The position numbers were made by a program, and so were the translations under genes. From positions 496,001-560,000 of the forward strand of contig NZ_JBLXIK010000002.1 of the NCBI RefSeq assembly GCF_048269565.1: a stretch of 64,000 nt of DNA. The letters are read 5' to 3'. Position 1 is the first letter of the stretch, and each line of letters starts with the position of its first letter. Shown piece by piece: positions 8,240 through 16,702 of the stretch. The notes beneath the pieces are model-generated. The model saw nothing but the letters and a program-made list of their open reading frames with translations. It made no database searches and was not told the DNA's origin. Source of the stretch: Maricaulis sp048269565. GTDB taxonomy: Bacteria; Pseudomonadota; Alphaproteobacteria; Caulobacterales; Maricaulaceae.

Positions 8240-10459
8240 ATGCGTTCAATGACGAGCAAGTTGATGGCGGCGGCAGGAGCATTGCTGCTGGCAGCGTGCA
8301 CCCAGCCGGCCGTGGACAATGGAGACAGCGTGACCCCTGAGACCCCCGCCGCCGGAACCGGCCGGCAGATCGTCCAGATCGATCCGGAAAACGATCCACG
8401 CCTCTGGCTGGAGGAGGTCGAGGGCGAGCCAGCCCTCGCCTGGGTCGAGGAACAGAATGAGCGGACCTTCGACCGGTTGCAGGGCGATCCGCGCTATCAG
8501 GGCATGTTTGACGAGGCGCTGGCGATCTATCAGAGCGAGGACCGCATCCCGCACGGTGCCTTCTACGGCGGCTATGTCTGGAATTTCTGGCGGGATGCGA
8601 CCCATTCCCATGGACTGTGGCGTCGCACGACGATGGAAAGCTACGTCACCGAGACGCCGGAATGGGACATTATTCTCGATCTCGACGTCCTGTCGGAAGC
8701 GGAGGGCCGGAACTGGATCTGGCGCGGCGCCAATTGCCTCGGGCCGGATTACGAGCGCTGTATGCTCACCCTGTCCGATGGCGGCACCGATGCCGCCGTG
8801 CGGCGGGAATTCTCGATCCCGGCCCGTGATTTTGTCGCTGGCGGCTTCGAGACGCCGGAAGCCAAGGGCGGCGTCAGCTGGGTCGATGCCGACACGCTGC
8901 TGGTCGGTCTGGCGACGAGCGAGGCCGATACCACCGAGTCCGGCTACCCGTCCGTCGCCTATCGCTGGCAGCGCGGTACAGAGCTGGCGGACGCGACCGA
9001 GGTGGTGCGCGGCGACCGGTCCGATGTCGGCCTGTTCAGCTTCCGCGTCGAGGATTTCGACGGCACCGTCTATATGATGGCCTCCCAGGCGGTCACTTTT
9101 TACGATACCACTTGGTGGTATTTGCCCGATGAGGCTGCGCCGGTGCAGCTGCCATTGCCGGCGAAGTCCTCGCTCCAGGATATTTTCCATGGCCAGCTGG
9201 TCTTCACCATCGAGGAAGACTGGACGCCGGTCGAGGGCGGCGAAAGCTTCACCCAGGGCTCGCTGCTATCATTCGACATGGCGGAATTTGCCGCGAGTGG
9301 AGAATTGCCCACCGTGCACACCGTCTATGTTCCGCGGGGGCGGCAATCGCTTGGCGGCATGGGGGCGACGCGGACGGCCTTCCTCGTCGAGATCGACGAG
9401 AATGTCGTTGGCGGGCTGGAGGCCTTCCATTTTGACAATAGCGCCTGGACCTCCGAGACGATCCCGGTTCCGGCCAATCTGACGATCGGGCTCGGCAGCA
9501 CCAACAGCCATGAAGACCTCGCCTTCATCAGCGCGGAAGGCTTCCTGACCCCGGATACGCTGTCGCTGGTCAACTCCGCCGAAATGACGGTCGAGCCGAT
9601 CAAATCCATGCCGGCACGTTTCGATGCCGAGGGCCTGATCGTCGAACAGCGTGAAGCCGCGTCAACCGACGGTGTGATGATCCCGTATTTCGTCGTCCGC
9701 CGCGAAGACACCGTGATGGATGGCACGACCCCAACCCTGCTCTACGCCTATGGCGGTTTCCAGGTCTCGATCCGGCCGGGCTATTCCGGCGTCGACGGCC
9801 GCCTGTGGCTGGAGAATGGCGGTGCCTATGTCGTCGCCAATATCCGCGGCGGCGGTGAGTTCGGGCCGGCCTGGCACCAGGCGGGCCTGAAGATGAAGCG
9901 GCAGATCATCTATGATGATCTGATCGCGGTGGCGGAGAACCTCGCCGAGACCGGCCTGACATCGCCGCGTCACCTCGCAGTCTATGGCCGTTCAAATGGC
10001 GGCCTGTTGACCGGTGTGATGTATACCCAACGCCCTGACCTGTGGAATGCGGTCGTGTCTGGCGTGCCGCTGCTCGACATGCTGCGCTACAATCAGCTGC
10101 TGGCCGGCAATTCCTGGATGGGTGAATATGGCGATCCGGCCGATCCGGACGAAGGCGCCTTCCTGCGCTCGATCTCGCCCTATCACAATGTCGATGCCAA
10201 CGGGGAATACCCGGAAATCTTCCTCTACACCTCGACCCTGGATGACCGGGTTCATCCGGGCCATGCGCGCAAGATGGCGCACTTGCTCTCCGAGGTCGGG
10301 CATTCCTATCTCTATTACGAGAATACGGCCGGCGGTCATGCCGGCGCGGCCAACCTGGCCGAGAATGCCCTGCGGGATGCCCTGTTCTACACCTTCCTGA
10401 CCCAGAAACTGGTGGATCCGGACGATCCGGCAAGCGATGCCGCAGCATCGCCGGAATAG
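8240..10459 (+). CDS. Prolyl oligopeptidase-family serine peptidase (S9A), lipoprotein
   Basis: 739 residues. A signal peptide with lipobox LLAAC suggests an envelope-anchored enzyme. The N-terminal part (PRLWLEEVEGEPALAWVEEQN) is the S9A opening, followed by a beta-propeller. The alpha/beta-hydrolase domain carries the triad Ser585 in GRSNGG, Asp668 in TLDDRVHPGHA and His700 in GGHAGA, plus the oxyanion region YAYGGF and NIRGGGEFG. The family cleaves short peptides after proline or related residues; the substrate here is not known. A clear terminator follows. Confidence 0.92.
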   Translation: MRSMTSKLMAAAGALLLAACTQPAVDNGDSVTPETPAAGTGRQIVQIDPENDPRLWLEEVEGEPALAWVEEQNERTFDRLQGDPRYQGMFDEALAIYQSEDRIPHGAFYGGYVWNFWRDATHSHGLWRRTTMESYVTETPEWDIILDLDVLSEAEGRNWIWRGANCLGPDYERCMLTLSDGGTDAAVRREFSIPARDFVAGGFETPEAKGGVSWVDADTLLVGLATSEADTTESGYPSVAYRWQRGTELADATEVVRGDRSDVGLFSFRVEDFDGTVYMMASQAVTFYDTTWWYLPDEAAPVQLPLPAKSSLQDIFHGQLVFTIEEDWTPVEGGESFTQGSLLSFDMAEFAASGELPTVHTVYVPRGRQSLGGMGATRTAFLVEIDENVVGGLEAFHFDNSAWTSETIPVPANLTIGLGSTNSHEDLAFISAEGFLTPDTLSLVNSAEMTVEPIKSMPARFDAEGLIVEQREAASTDGVMIPYFVVRREDTVMDGTTPTLLYAYGGFQVSIRPGYSGVDGRLWLENGGAYVVANIRGGGEFGPAWHQAGLKMKRQIIYDDLIAVAENLAETGLTSPRHLAVYGRSNGGLLTGVMYTQRPDLWNAVVSGVPLLDMLRYNQLLAGNSWMGEYGDPADPDEGAFLRSISPYHNVDANGEYPEIFLYTSTLDDRVHPGHARKMAHLLSEVGHSYLYYENTAGGHAGAANLAENALRDALFYTFLTQKLVDPDDPASDAAASPE

Positions 10460-10484
10460 TTCGGCCCTGCCTGTTTGACGCGAG

Positions 10485-10511
10485 ACCCCGGAGCCTGGCT
10501 CCGGGGTTTTT
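10485..10511 (+). terminator. Rho-independent terminator after S9 peptidase
   Basis: Perfect 10-bp stem ACCCCGGAGC / GCTCCGGGGT with a 3-nt loop, then a T-run. Confidence 0.9.
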
Positions 10512-10527
10512 CGTTGGCGATGTGCGG

Positions 10528-11070
10528 TCAGCGTGGCTGGATCTCGCACAGGAAGCTGCGGCGACCGGCATCGGCCTCGGCAAGCCGGGACGGGTCCTCG
10601 ACGATCCGGCGGTAAAGCACCAGGCCGGTATCGCTCGGGCTCCGGACCGGGATGGCGCCATCCGGTTCGGCCATGCTGCCGGGCCGGTCAAGCCAGATGG
10701 CTGCCGACCGACCCTGGCTCGCGGCCCGGTCGCGGTCACTCAGCGTGAAGATATTGTTGGTGCGCGCATCATACAGGCTGATGGAGGCATAACTGCCATC
10801 CTGAGGCCATTGTGCCTGGACCAGCAGCGGGCCGGTGGACAGGTCGAAGGGGCAGATCGAATACAGGATGTCCGGGCTGGGCCGGACCACCCCGCGGCTC
10901 GTTTCGGTCACCGGCGGGGCGTGGGTCACAGCGTTGAGAGCAGCGCCGCCGGCCAGGATGCGGTCCATGGCCCGTGCCATGATGAAGTCCGGCACCCGGT
11001 CCAGGGTCATCCAGAAGCCGAGCATGCCGGCCAGCAGTGCGGCGGCGAGGGGAAGCAACCAGCGCATCAA
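10528..11070 (-). CDS. DUF1254-type membrane-anchored protein
   Basis: 180 residues with one N-terminal membrane anchor or signal (LLPLAAALLAGMLGFWMTL). The rest resembles the DUF1254 half of two-domain DUF1254/DUF1214 proteins: VVRPSPDILYSICPFDLSTGPLLVQAQW and GSYASISLYDARTNNIFTLSDRD. Its start overlaps the stop of the DUF1214 gene by 4 bp (11067-11070), so the two are probably translated together and act as one complex. Function unknown. Confidence 0.7.
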   Translation of the reverse strand: MMRWLLPLAAALLAGMLGFWMTLDRVPDFIMARAMDRILAGGAALNAVTHAPPVTETSRGVVRPSPDILYSICPFDLSTGPLLVQAQWPQDGSYASISLYDARTNNIFTLSDRDRAASQGRSAAIWLDRPGSMAEPDGAIPVRSPSDTGLVLYRRIVEDPSRLAEADAGRRSFLCEIQPR

Positions 11071-11654
11071 CCCATGCCCCCGCAGGACAGGCGCTCGATC
11101 ACCGGCAGGGCAGCGAGGGTCGGATCCTCACGGATCGCATCGGCGGGTTGATACAGGCGCAGCGTGAGGGCGAACTGGCCGCCATTGCGCGAACTGATCC
11201 AGTGGGGCGCACTGTCAGGCCGGGTCGCGGCAATCATGATGGTCATCGCATCCCCGGCGCCGGGCGCGGCCTGTTCTGCCGTGATCGAGGCGGCCTGGTC
11301 GCCATTGACGGCGAGATAGTCATCTGCGGCATAGAGGGTCAGACTCCACCAGCGCGTATCGGGCCGGCGTTCAAGGCTGACGCGATAGGAGCAATCCTCA
11401 CGCAGCCTACGGCCGGCATCGTCGGTGGTGGCGTTGAAATAGACCGTTTCAGACCGGCTCAGTGCCAGCAGGCCGCGCCGGGCGATGACGGCGCGCAGGA
11501 CCGGTGAGGCATCAGGCGCCCCGATCAGGAGATTGGTGCGCCAGGGTCCCGCCTGGGCACCGCCAATTTCAAGCGGACCGAAAACGAGCAGCAAGGCCAG
11601 CGCGCTGCCGCCCGCCAGTCCTGCCAGAGTCGCCAATCCGGTTCTGATCCACAT
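11067..11654 (-). CDS. DUF1214-type membrane-anchored protein
   Basis: 195 residues with an N-terminal anchor (LATLAGLAGGSALALLLVFG). The DUF1214 pattern is seen in TVYFNATTDDAGRRLREDCSYRV, RWWSLTLYAADDYLAVNGD and QFALTLRLYQPAD. It is the first gene of a two-gene unit with the DUF1254-type partner. In many bacteria both domains sit on one polypeptide; here they are separate. Biochemical role unknown. Confidence 0.75.
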   Translation of the reverse strand: MWIRTGLATLAGLAGGSALALLLVFGPLEIGGAQAGPWRTNLLIGAPDASPVLRAVIARRGLLALSRSETVYFNATTDDAGRRLREDCSYRVSLERRPDTRWWSLTLYAADDYLAVNGDQAASITAEQAAPGAGDAMTIMIAATRPDSAPHWISSRNGGQFALTLRLYQPADAIREDPTLAALPVIERLSCGGMG

Positions 11655-11722
11655 GCGGTGAGACTAGGGGCGGTGCAGCGGCTTGAAAAGCCTGAGACCC
11701 CGCGCGCGGGTATGGTCAGACA

Positions 11723-13420
11723 TCAGGCGGCTTTCGCACGGGGCGCCAGCTGGACCAGCATGGTCTGGATCTGCTTCAGCTTGGCCTTGCCCTCGGCGGT
11801 CGCAGCCTCGCTGGCGCCGGCTGCGGATTTCAGGTGCCGCAGCGCGCGGGCCTGCGCATCCTGCGCGCACTGGCCGGCCGGCAAGGCACCGGCAGTGGCC
11901 AGACGAAGCAGTCCTGTGGCCTTGTCGAGTGCCGGGCGATCACCGGCTTCAACGGCGTTGAGAATCTTGCTCTCATCAATGATTTTCATGCCCAGCGCGT
12001 CGATCGCGCTCGCCAATTCCGCTTTCTCACGAGCGGGATAGTGGCCCTTGAGCACGCGGCGTTGATGCGCTGTCAGCGAGGCGAGCCGTTCCAGCGGCTT
12101 GCCCGGGCCGCGCAGATACCATCCGAGAACTGTCTGTGAACCGAGCAGGCCCTGAACAAAGCCGGCGAGTTTCTGCTTGTTCGTCTCGCCGACAATATTC
12201 TCCTCGAGCGCGAGCAAACGCTCGACTTCCTCGTCCGGGTCGCGCGCGTGTTTCAGTAATTCATCGATCGTTTCCGGGTGCAGCAGGCGCGCGGATCGTG
12301 CCGCGAAGGCCTTGATCAGGGCGTCGGTCGGCAGAAGGGAGTCGGGGCTCATGACCAGTTTCTGCGCCAGTTCCCGCGCCAGGCGGAGTTCTTCGGAGAG
12401 GCTGCTCGGGCGCAGGCGTTTCGGGCGCTCCAGTTCTGCCAGCAGGGCTTTGGCAATGACACTGCGGCAGGCGTCCACTTCGCTCTTGCCGATATAACGC
12501 GCCATGCGCTTGCACACACCCGGCGCGTAGTTGATGGCTTCGGCCCCCGGATCACCGTCGAACAGACAGGTCAGCCGCTCGAGCATTTCACCCGAATCCC
12601 GGCATTGTCCGAGCAGCGCGGTCATGCCGGCATCGAAGCTGATGACTTCGGCCGCATAATTGTCGATTTCCGCCAGGGCGAAGTCGCGAACCGGACCCTC
12701 GGCGCCGAGCTTGTCGGCCATGTCCATCAGGGCGTCGAGCTTGTCGCCATATTTCCTGGCGGACTTCAGGCGGTTCGCCATGGCTGCGCGCAAGAGATAG
12801 GCGCGCTGGTCGCCGGCATGGATCTCGCTGGCAATGTCCTTGAACGGCTTGGAATCCGGATAGTCCGGCAGGCGCTGGGCGCGGGCATCCTGGTAGATGC
12901 GCGTCAGGGCCATCTGGACCAGCTCGTTGAGCTGTTTCACATAGCCGTGCACATCGGCATCGCTGTCGCGGGCGCTGGCGATGGCGACTTTCTGGACGGC
13001 GCCCTGCAGATCGGTGCCGGAGGCTTCCAGCTTCTCGACCAGATCCGGCCGGTGCAGCAATTCCATCGGCAGCGCCTGCAAGCGCTCGAACCAGGCCGTG
13101 AGCACGCGACGGATCGTGTCACGCGCGTGCGGTTTCGACAGGTCTTCCGGCGAGAGGCAGGGCAGGCTGGCGGTCCCGTCCTTTTCCTCGTCGGCAGCGA
13201 ACTTCTCGGCGCCAAGCTCGCAGATCGGGACCGAGCGGAAGGTGCGCGCGTCCTCGTCATAGACTTCCTTGGTGACGCGAACCGAGCCGGTCTTGTTCTT
13301 GGCGAAGACACCGTGGGCCAGCCGGATCGCCGCCTCGCGGTCGTCCTGCGCTTCAAACAGGGTCCACGGGGCCTTGCGGTTTTTCTTCAGGAAGACTTCG
13401 AAATGTGTATCGGCAGCCAT
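11723..13420 (-). CDS. Conserved-looking cytoplasmic protein of unknown function, 565 aa
   Basis: Soluble, mostly helical protein without signal peptide, membrane segment or motif I recognise. The N-terminus (THFEVFLKKNRKAPWTLFEAQDDREAAIRLAHGVF) looks like a small alpha/beta domain. The rest is long charged helices with repeated Leu spacing (RLLALEENIVGETNKQKLAGF) and a Lys/Ala-rich C-terminal helix. An in-frame GTG at 13426 exists; the ATG at 13420 with GGGGGTG just before it is preferred. It is divergent from chvI with 168 bp between, so a regulatory link to the envelope-stress system is possible but unproven. Confidence 0.6.
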   Translation of the reverse strand: MAADTHFEVFLKKNRKAPWTLFEAQDDREAAIRLAHGVFAKNKTGSVRVTKEVYDEDARTFRSVPICELGAEKFAADEEKDGTASLPCLSPEDLSKPHARDTIRRVLTAWFERLQALPMELLHRPDLVEKLEASGTDLQGAVQKVAIASARDSDADVHGYVKQLNELVQMALTRIYQDARAQRLPDYPDSKPFKDIASEIHAGDQRAYLLRAAMANRLKSARKYGDKLDALMDMADKLGAEGPVRDFALAEIDNYAAEVISFDAGMTALLGQCRDSGEMLERLTCLFDGDPGAEAINYAPGVCKRMARYIGKSEVDACRSVIAKALLAELERPKRLRPSSLSEELRLARELAQKLVMSPDSLLPTDALIKAFAARSARLLHPETIDELLKHARDPDEEVERLLALEENIVGETNKQKLAGFVQGLLGSQTVLGWYLRGPGKPLERLASLTAHQRRVLKGHYPAREKAELASAIDALGMKIIDESKILNAVEAGDRPALDKATGLLRLATAGALPAGQCAQDAQARALRHLKSAAGASEAATAEGKAKLKQIQTMLVQLAPRAKAA

Positions 13421-13588
13421 AATCACCCCCGGTGAATAGCGGTCGAGACTGGCCCAATAGGCTTAAAAGCATATGAACCCGGCGCATTCAGGCGGTTCCT
13501 GCTTGGCGTGCGGGCCATGCCGCGTCTATTCTGCCGCTCGAACGGAAATATTCAGCTTCCGGTTCGCGGTGCAATGGGCGGAGATGGC

Positions 13589-14299
13589 ATGGCTACAATA
13601 GCGCTCGTCGATGACGACGAGAACATCATTACCTCGGTCTCGATCTTTCTTGAGGGCGAGGGCTATAATGTCCGGACCTATAATGACGGTGCCTCTGCGC
13701 TGGTTGCGCTGACCGAGGATCCGCCGGACCTGGGAATCTTCGACATCAAGATGCCACGCATGGACGGCCTCGAGCTTTTGCGCCGCCTGCGGCAATCCTC
13801 GAACCTGCCGGTCATCTTCCTGACATCGAAAGATGACGAGTTCGACGAGGCACTCGGGCTCAATCTCGGTGCCGATGACTATATCGCGAAACCCTTCTCG
13901 CAGCGCTTGCTCGGCGAGCGCGTCAAGGCGGTACTGCGCCGCGCCCGTCTGGCGTCGGAGCCCCTGACGCTGACCAGTGGCGAGCCGGGCGACAGCAAGC
14001 CGCTGGACCGGGGCAAGCTCTTGCTCGATTCCAATCGCCATGCCTGTTCCTGGGTCGGCGAGCCGGTCCGGCTGACCGTGACGGAATTCCTGATTCTGCA
14101 GGCGCTGGCGACACGGCCGGGCTATGTGAAGAGCCGCGACAATCTGATGGACGCCGCCTACGACGACCAGGTCTATGTCGATGACCGTACCATCGACAGC
14201 CACATCAAACGGATCCGCAAGAAGTTCCGCGAAGTCGACAAGGAATTCGATTCCATCGAGACTCTCTATGGCGTGGGCTACCGGTATAAGGAAGATTGA
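13589..14299 (+). CDS. chvI: OmpR-family response regulator ChvI
   Basis: 236 residues: receiver domain with acidic pocket Asp8-Asp10, phospho-acceptor Asp52 (FDIKMPRMDG), Thr/Lys switch residues (LTSKDD, KPFS), then a C-terminal winged helix (LTVTEFLILQALATRPGYVKSRDNLMDAAY, DSHIKRIRKKF, TLYGVGYRY). This combination, followed by a ChvG-like kinase, is the alphaproteobacterial ChvG/ChvI envelope and acid-stress system. GGAG lies before the ATG at 13589; the longer in-frame reading from 13508 is not supported. Confidence 0.93.
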   Translation: MATIALVDDDENIITSVSIFLEGEGYNVRTYNDGASALVALTEDPPDLGIFDIKMPRMDGLELLRRLRQSSNLPVIFLTSKDDEFDEALGLNLGADDYIAKPFSQRLLGERVKAVLRRARLASEPLTLTSGEPGDSKPLDRGKLLLDSNRHACSWVGEPVRLTVTEFLILQALATRPGYVKSRDNLMDAAYDDQVYVDDRTIDSHIKRIRKKFREVDKEFDSIETLYGVGYRYKED

Positions 14300-14309
14300 C
14301 GTCGCCGAT

Positions 14310-15932
14310 ATGCGCGAGACCGTCCGGCGAACACGCGCCATCCTGCGTGGGCTGACGCCCCGGGCGTCGTCGCGTCTGGCACAGCTCATCCTGGTGGCCA
14401 ATTTTGTCGCCCTGGGTGTGCTGGTCGTCGGCATGCTGGCGCTGACTGAAACGCGACGGGGCCTGGTCAATGCCAAGCTCGATTCACTGCGTAGCCAGGG
14501 CGAATTAATCGCCAATGTGCTGGCCGAGGGGGCGTCGGACGGGTTTCCGGCGCCTGCTCTGCGCAATGATGACGCCCGCGCCCTGCTGCGGCAACTCTAT
14601 GTGCCGGCCGAAGCACGTGTCCTTGTCTTCGACAAGGGCGCGACCCTTGTGGCCGACAGCCATCTTCTGGCCGATGTGTTTGAAACCTCCGAATTGCCGC
14701 CCGCCGGCACCGCCCCCGCCGGCGATGACGAGACCGCAGGCAATCTGCCCGGACGTCTGCTCGACGGTTTTGCCGATATCCTGCGCTCTCCCGAAGAACG
14801 CGCCGCGCTGAACCGGGATCTGCGCGACGAGGTTCGCCAGGCGATCGCCGGCGGGATTATCGCCGGCGTGCGGCGTGAGCCCGATGGTCGCCGCGTCGTC
14901 TCGGTCTCGATCCCGATCCAGCCGGTCCGGGCGGTTGTCGGGGTGGTGACGATCGAATCCTATGACCTCGACCGGCTGATCGAAGCCGATCGCCGCGCCC
15001 TCTTGCCCTTCATCCTGATCGCCGCGCTGGTGACCGGCATGTCGTCGCTGGCGCTGACCGTCTTCATTGCCCGGCCGATCCGGCGGCTGGCGCGCGCCGC
15101 GCACGAGGCCCGGCGCGCTGGTGGCCGGCGGGTCAAGATGCCGGATCTGAGGGCGCGCAAGGATGAGATCGGGGAGCTCGGCGTCGCGCTCTCGGAAATG
15201 ACCGATGCCCTGTATGACCGCCTCGACGCCATCGAAAGCTTCGCCGCCGATGTGGCTCACGAGCTGAAAAACCCGCTCACTTCCATCCGTTCCGCCGCCG
15301 AGACCCTGCCCAAGGCCCGGGATGATGTCCGCCGCGACCGCCTGCTGGCTGTCATCACCGCCGATGTCGCCCGGCTGGACCGGTTGATCACCGATATTTC
15401 CCGTGCGTCTCGGGTCGATGCCGAGCTGGCGCGCGAGGATGTGGCGCCGTTTGATCTTGGCGGGCTGCTCGAGAGCCTCACCGAAGCCTATAATGACACA
15501 CCTGCGAGCACGGTGCCGGTCCTGTTCGAGCGCCAGGTTCGGGACAGTCATGTGCTCGGGCGCGAAGGGCCGTTGGGGCAGGTCTTCCGCAACCTGATCG
15601 ACAATGCCATCACCTTCAGCCCGGCCGGTGGCAAGGTTTATGTGACGGCGACGCGCGGCCAGCGTGAGTCGAAGCCCACCCTGGTCATCACGGTCGATGA
15701 TGACGGGCCGGGCATCCCGGCGGAGAATCTCGAAGCGGTATTCGAGCGCTTCTATACCGAGCGCCCGACCGGTGCGGCTTTCGGGACCCATTCCGGCCTC
15801 GGCCTGGCAATTTCCCGGCAGATCATCAAGGCCCATGGCGGCCGTATCACCGCCAGCAACAGGCTTGATGCGACAGGCGCCTGTCTCGGTGCGCGCTTCA
15901 CCGTCGAACTGCCCGCGGCGCCGCAACACTGA
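14310..15932 (+). CDS. chvG: Sensor histidine kinase ChvG
   Basis: 540 residues. First membrane helix LAQLILVANFVALGVLVVGML, periplasmic sensor of about 200 residues, second helix (FILIAALVTGMSSLALTVFI), HAMP, HisKA with His317 in VAHELKNPLTSIRS, and HATPase with N-box (NLIDNAITFS), DDGPGIP and SGLGLAI. Phosphorylates ChvI. The ATG at 14310 lies 10 bp after the chvI stop; AAGGAAG (14288-14294) within chvI may serve as its ribosome site although it is somewhat far. Confidence 0.93.
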   Translation: MRETVRRTRAILRGLTPRASSRLAQLILVANFVALGVLVVGMLALTETRRGLVNAKLDSLRSQGELIANVLAEGASDGFPAPALRNDDARALLRQLYVPAEARVLVFDKGATLVADSHLLADVFETSELPPAGTAPAGDDETAGNLPGRLLDGFADILRSPEERAALNRDLRDEVRQAIAGGIIAGVRREPDGRRVVSVSIPIQPVRAVVGVVTIESYDLDRLIEADRRALLPFILIAALVTGMSSLALTVFIARPIRRLARAAHEARRAGGRRVKMPDLRARKDEIGELGVALSEMTDALYDRLDAIESFAADVAHELKNPLTSIRSAAETLPKARDDVRRDRLLAVITADVARLDRLITDISRASRVDAELAREDVAPFDLGGLLESLTEAYNDTPASTVPVLFERQVRDSHVLGREGPLGQVFRNLIDNAITFSPAGGKVYVTATRGQRESKPTLVITVDDDGPGIPAENLEAVFERFYTERPTGAAFGTHSGLGLAISRQIIKAHGGRITASNRLDATGACLGARFTVELPAAPQH

Positions 15933-15999
15933 CAATGAAGCTGCTTGTGTTGCAAAAAGACGCTTCCCCGATGAGCCAAGCCGCGATTAGATGCATCGC

Positions 16000-16407
16000 A
16001 TGATAGGAGTTGTCGTCGTCAGTCATGGCCGTTTGGCCGATGAATTCGTGGCCGCCACAGAGCATGTGGTCGGTCCGATGGATGCGTTTCTGGCTGTCTG
16101 CATTGGTCCCGACGACGATATGGAAAAGCGCCGGAATGATATCCGGCAGGCGATTGCCGATGCCGATCGGGGTGAGGGCGTGCTGGTCCTGACCGACATG
16201 TTTGGCGGCACACCGTCAAATCTGGCGATTTCCCTGCTCGAGGCCGGCAAGGTCGAGATCATTGCCGGCGTCAATCTGCCGATGCTGATCAAGTTGGCCG
16301 AGGCCCGCTCGCGCGCCGATCTCGATAGTCTGGCCCGGATGGGCGAGGATGCCGGCAAGCGCTATATCGCCATTGCATCGAATGTCCTGGAAGGCTCCGG
16401 CAAGTGA
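16000..16407 (+). CDS. PTS EIIA component, mannose family (regulatory)
   Basis: 135-residue EIIA-Man domain with phospho-His9 in VVVSHG and the conserved LTDMFGGTPSNLA loop. In alphaproteobacteria this stand-alone EIIA accepts phosphate from HPr in a regulatory PTS rather than feeding a sugar permease. It precedes and overlaps ptsH. An ATG at 15991 (MHRMIG..) is possible; 16000 is chosen because the family begins at MIG. The hprK gene usually found between chvG and this gene is absent. Confidence 0.88.
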   Translation: MIGVVVVSHGRLADEFVAATEHVVGPMDAFLAVCIGPDDDMEKRRNDIRQAIADADRGEGVLVLTDMFGGTPSNLAISLLEAGKVEIIAGVNLPMLIKLAEARSRADLDSLARMGEDAGKRYIAIASNVLEGSGK

Positions 16408-16679
16408 GTGTTGCCGAGCGCCGCGTGACGATCTGCAATAATCGCGGCCTGCACGCCCGTGCGGCGGCGAAATTCGTCGAGCTGGCCCAGGGCTATGACG
16501 CGGTGATCCACGTCTCGCGCGATGGCGAGACCGTGAACGCCGATTCCATCATGGAATTGTTGATGCTGGCCGCGGGCAAGGGCTCCGAAATCGGGATCGA
16601 GGCCTCCGGCAGCCAGGCCGACGAGGTCGCCGACGCACTGGCGGCCCTGGTTGAGGCCGGCTTCCACGAGGACGACTGA
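16404..16679 (+). CDS. ptsH: HPr phosphocarrier protein
   Basis: 91 residues: active-site His17 in NRGLHARAAAKFV and the regulatory-serine region NADSIMELLML with Ser48 at the position phosphorylated by HPr kinase in other bacteria. GTG start overlaps the EIIA stop (GTGA, 16404-16407), indicating translational coupling. Works with EIIA-Man in the regulatory PTS. A 7-bp hairpin (16686-16703) follows without a T-run. Confidence 0.93.
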   Translation: MSVAERRVTICNNRGLHARAAAKFVELAQGYDAVIHVSRDGETVNADSIMELLMLAAGKGSEIGIEASGSQADEVADALAALVEAGFHEDD

Positions 16680-16702
16680 TCCGGTGCGGCGAGGGTTCGC
16701 CG

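Noticed and set aside
14505..15935. 476-codon minus-strand open frame opposite chvG
   Set aside because: Antisense of a clear histidine kinase with no domain signature of its own.
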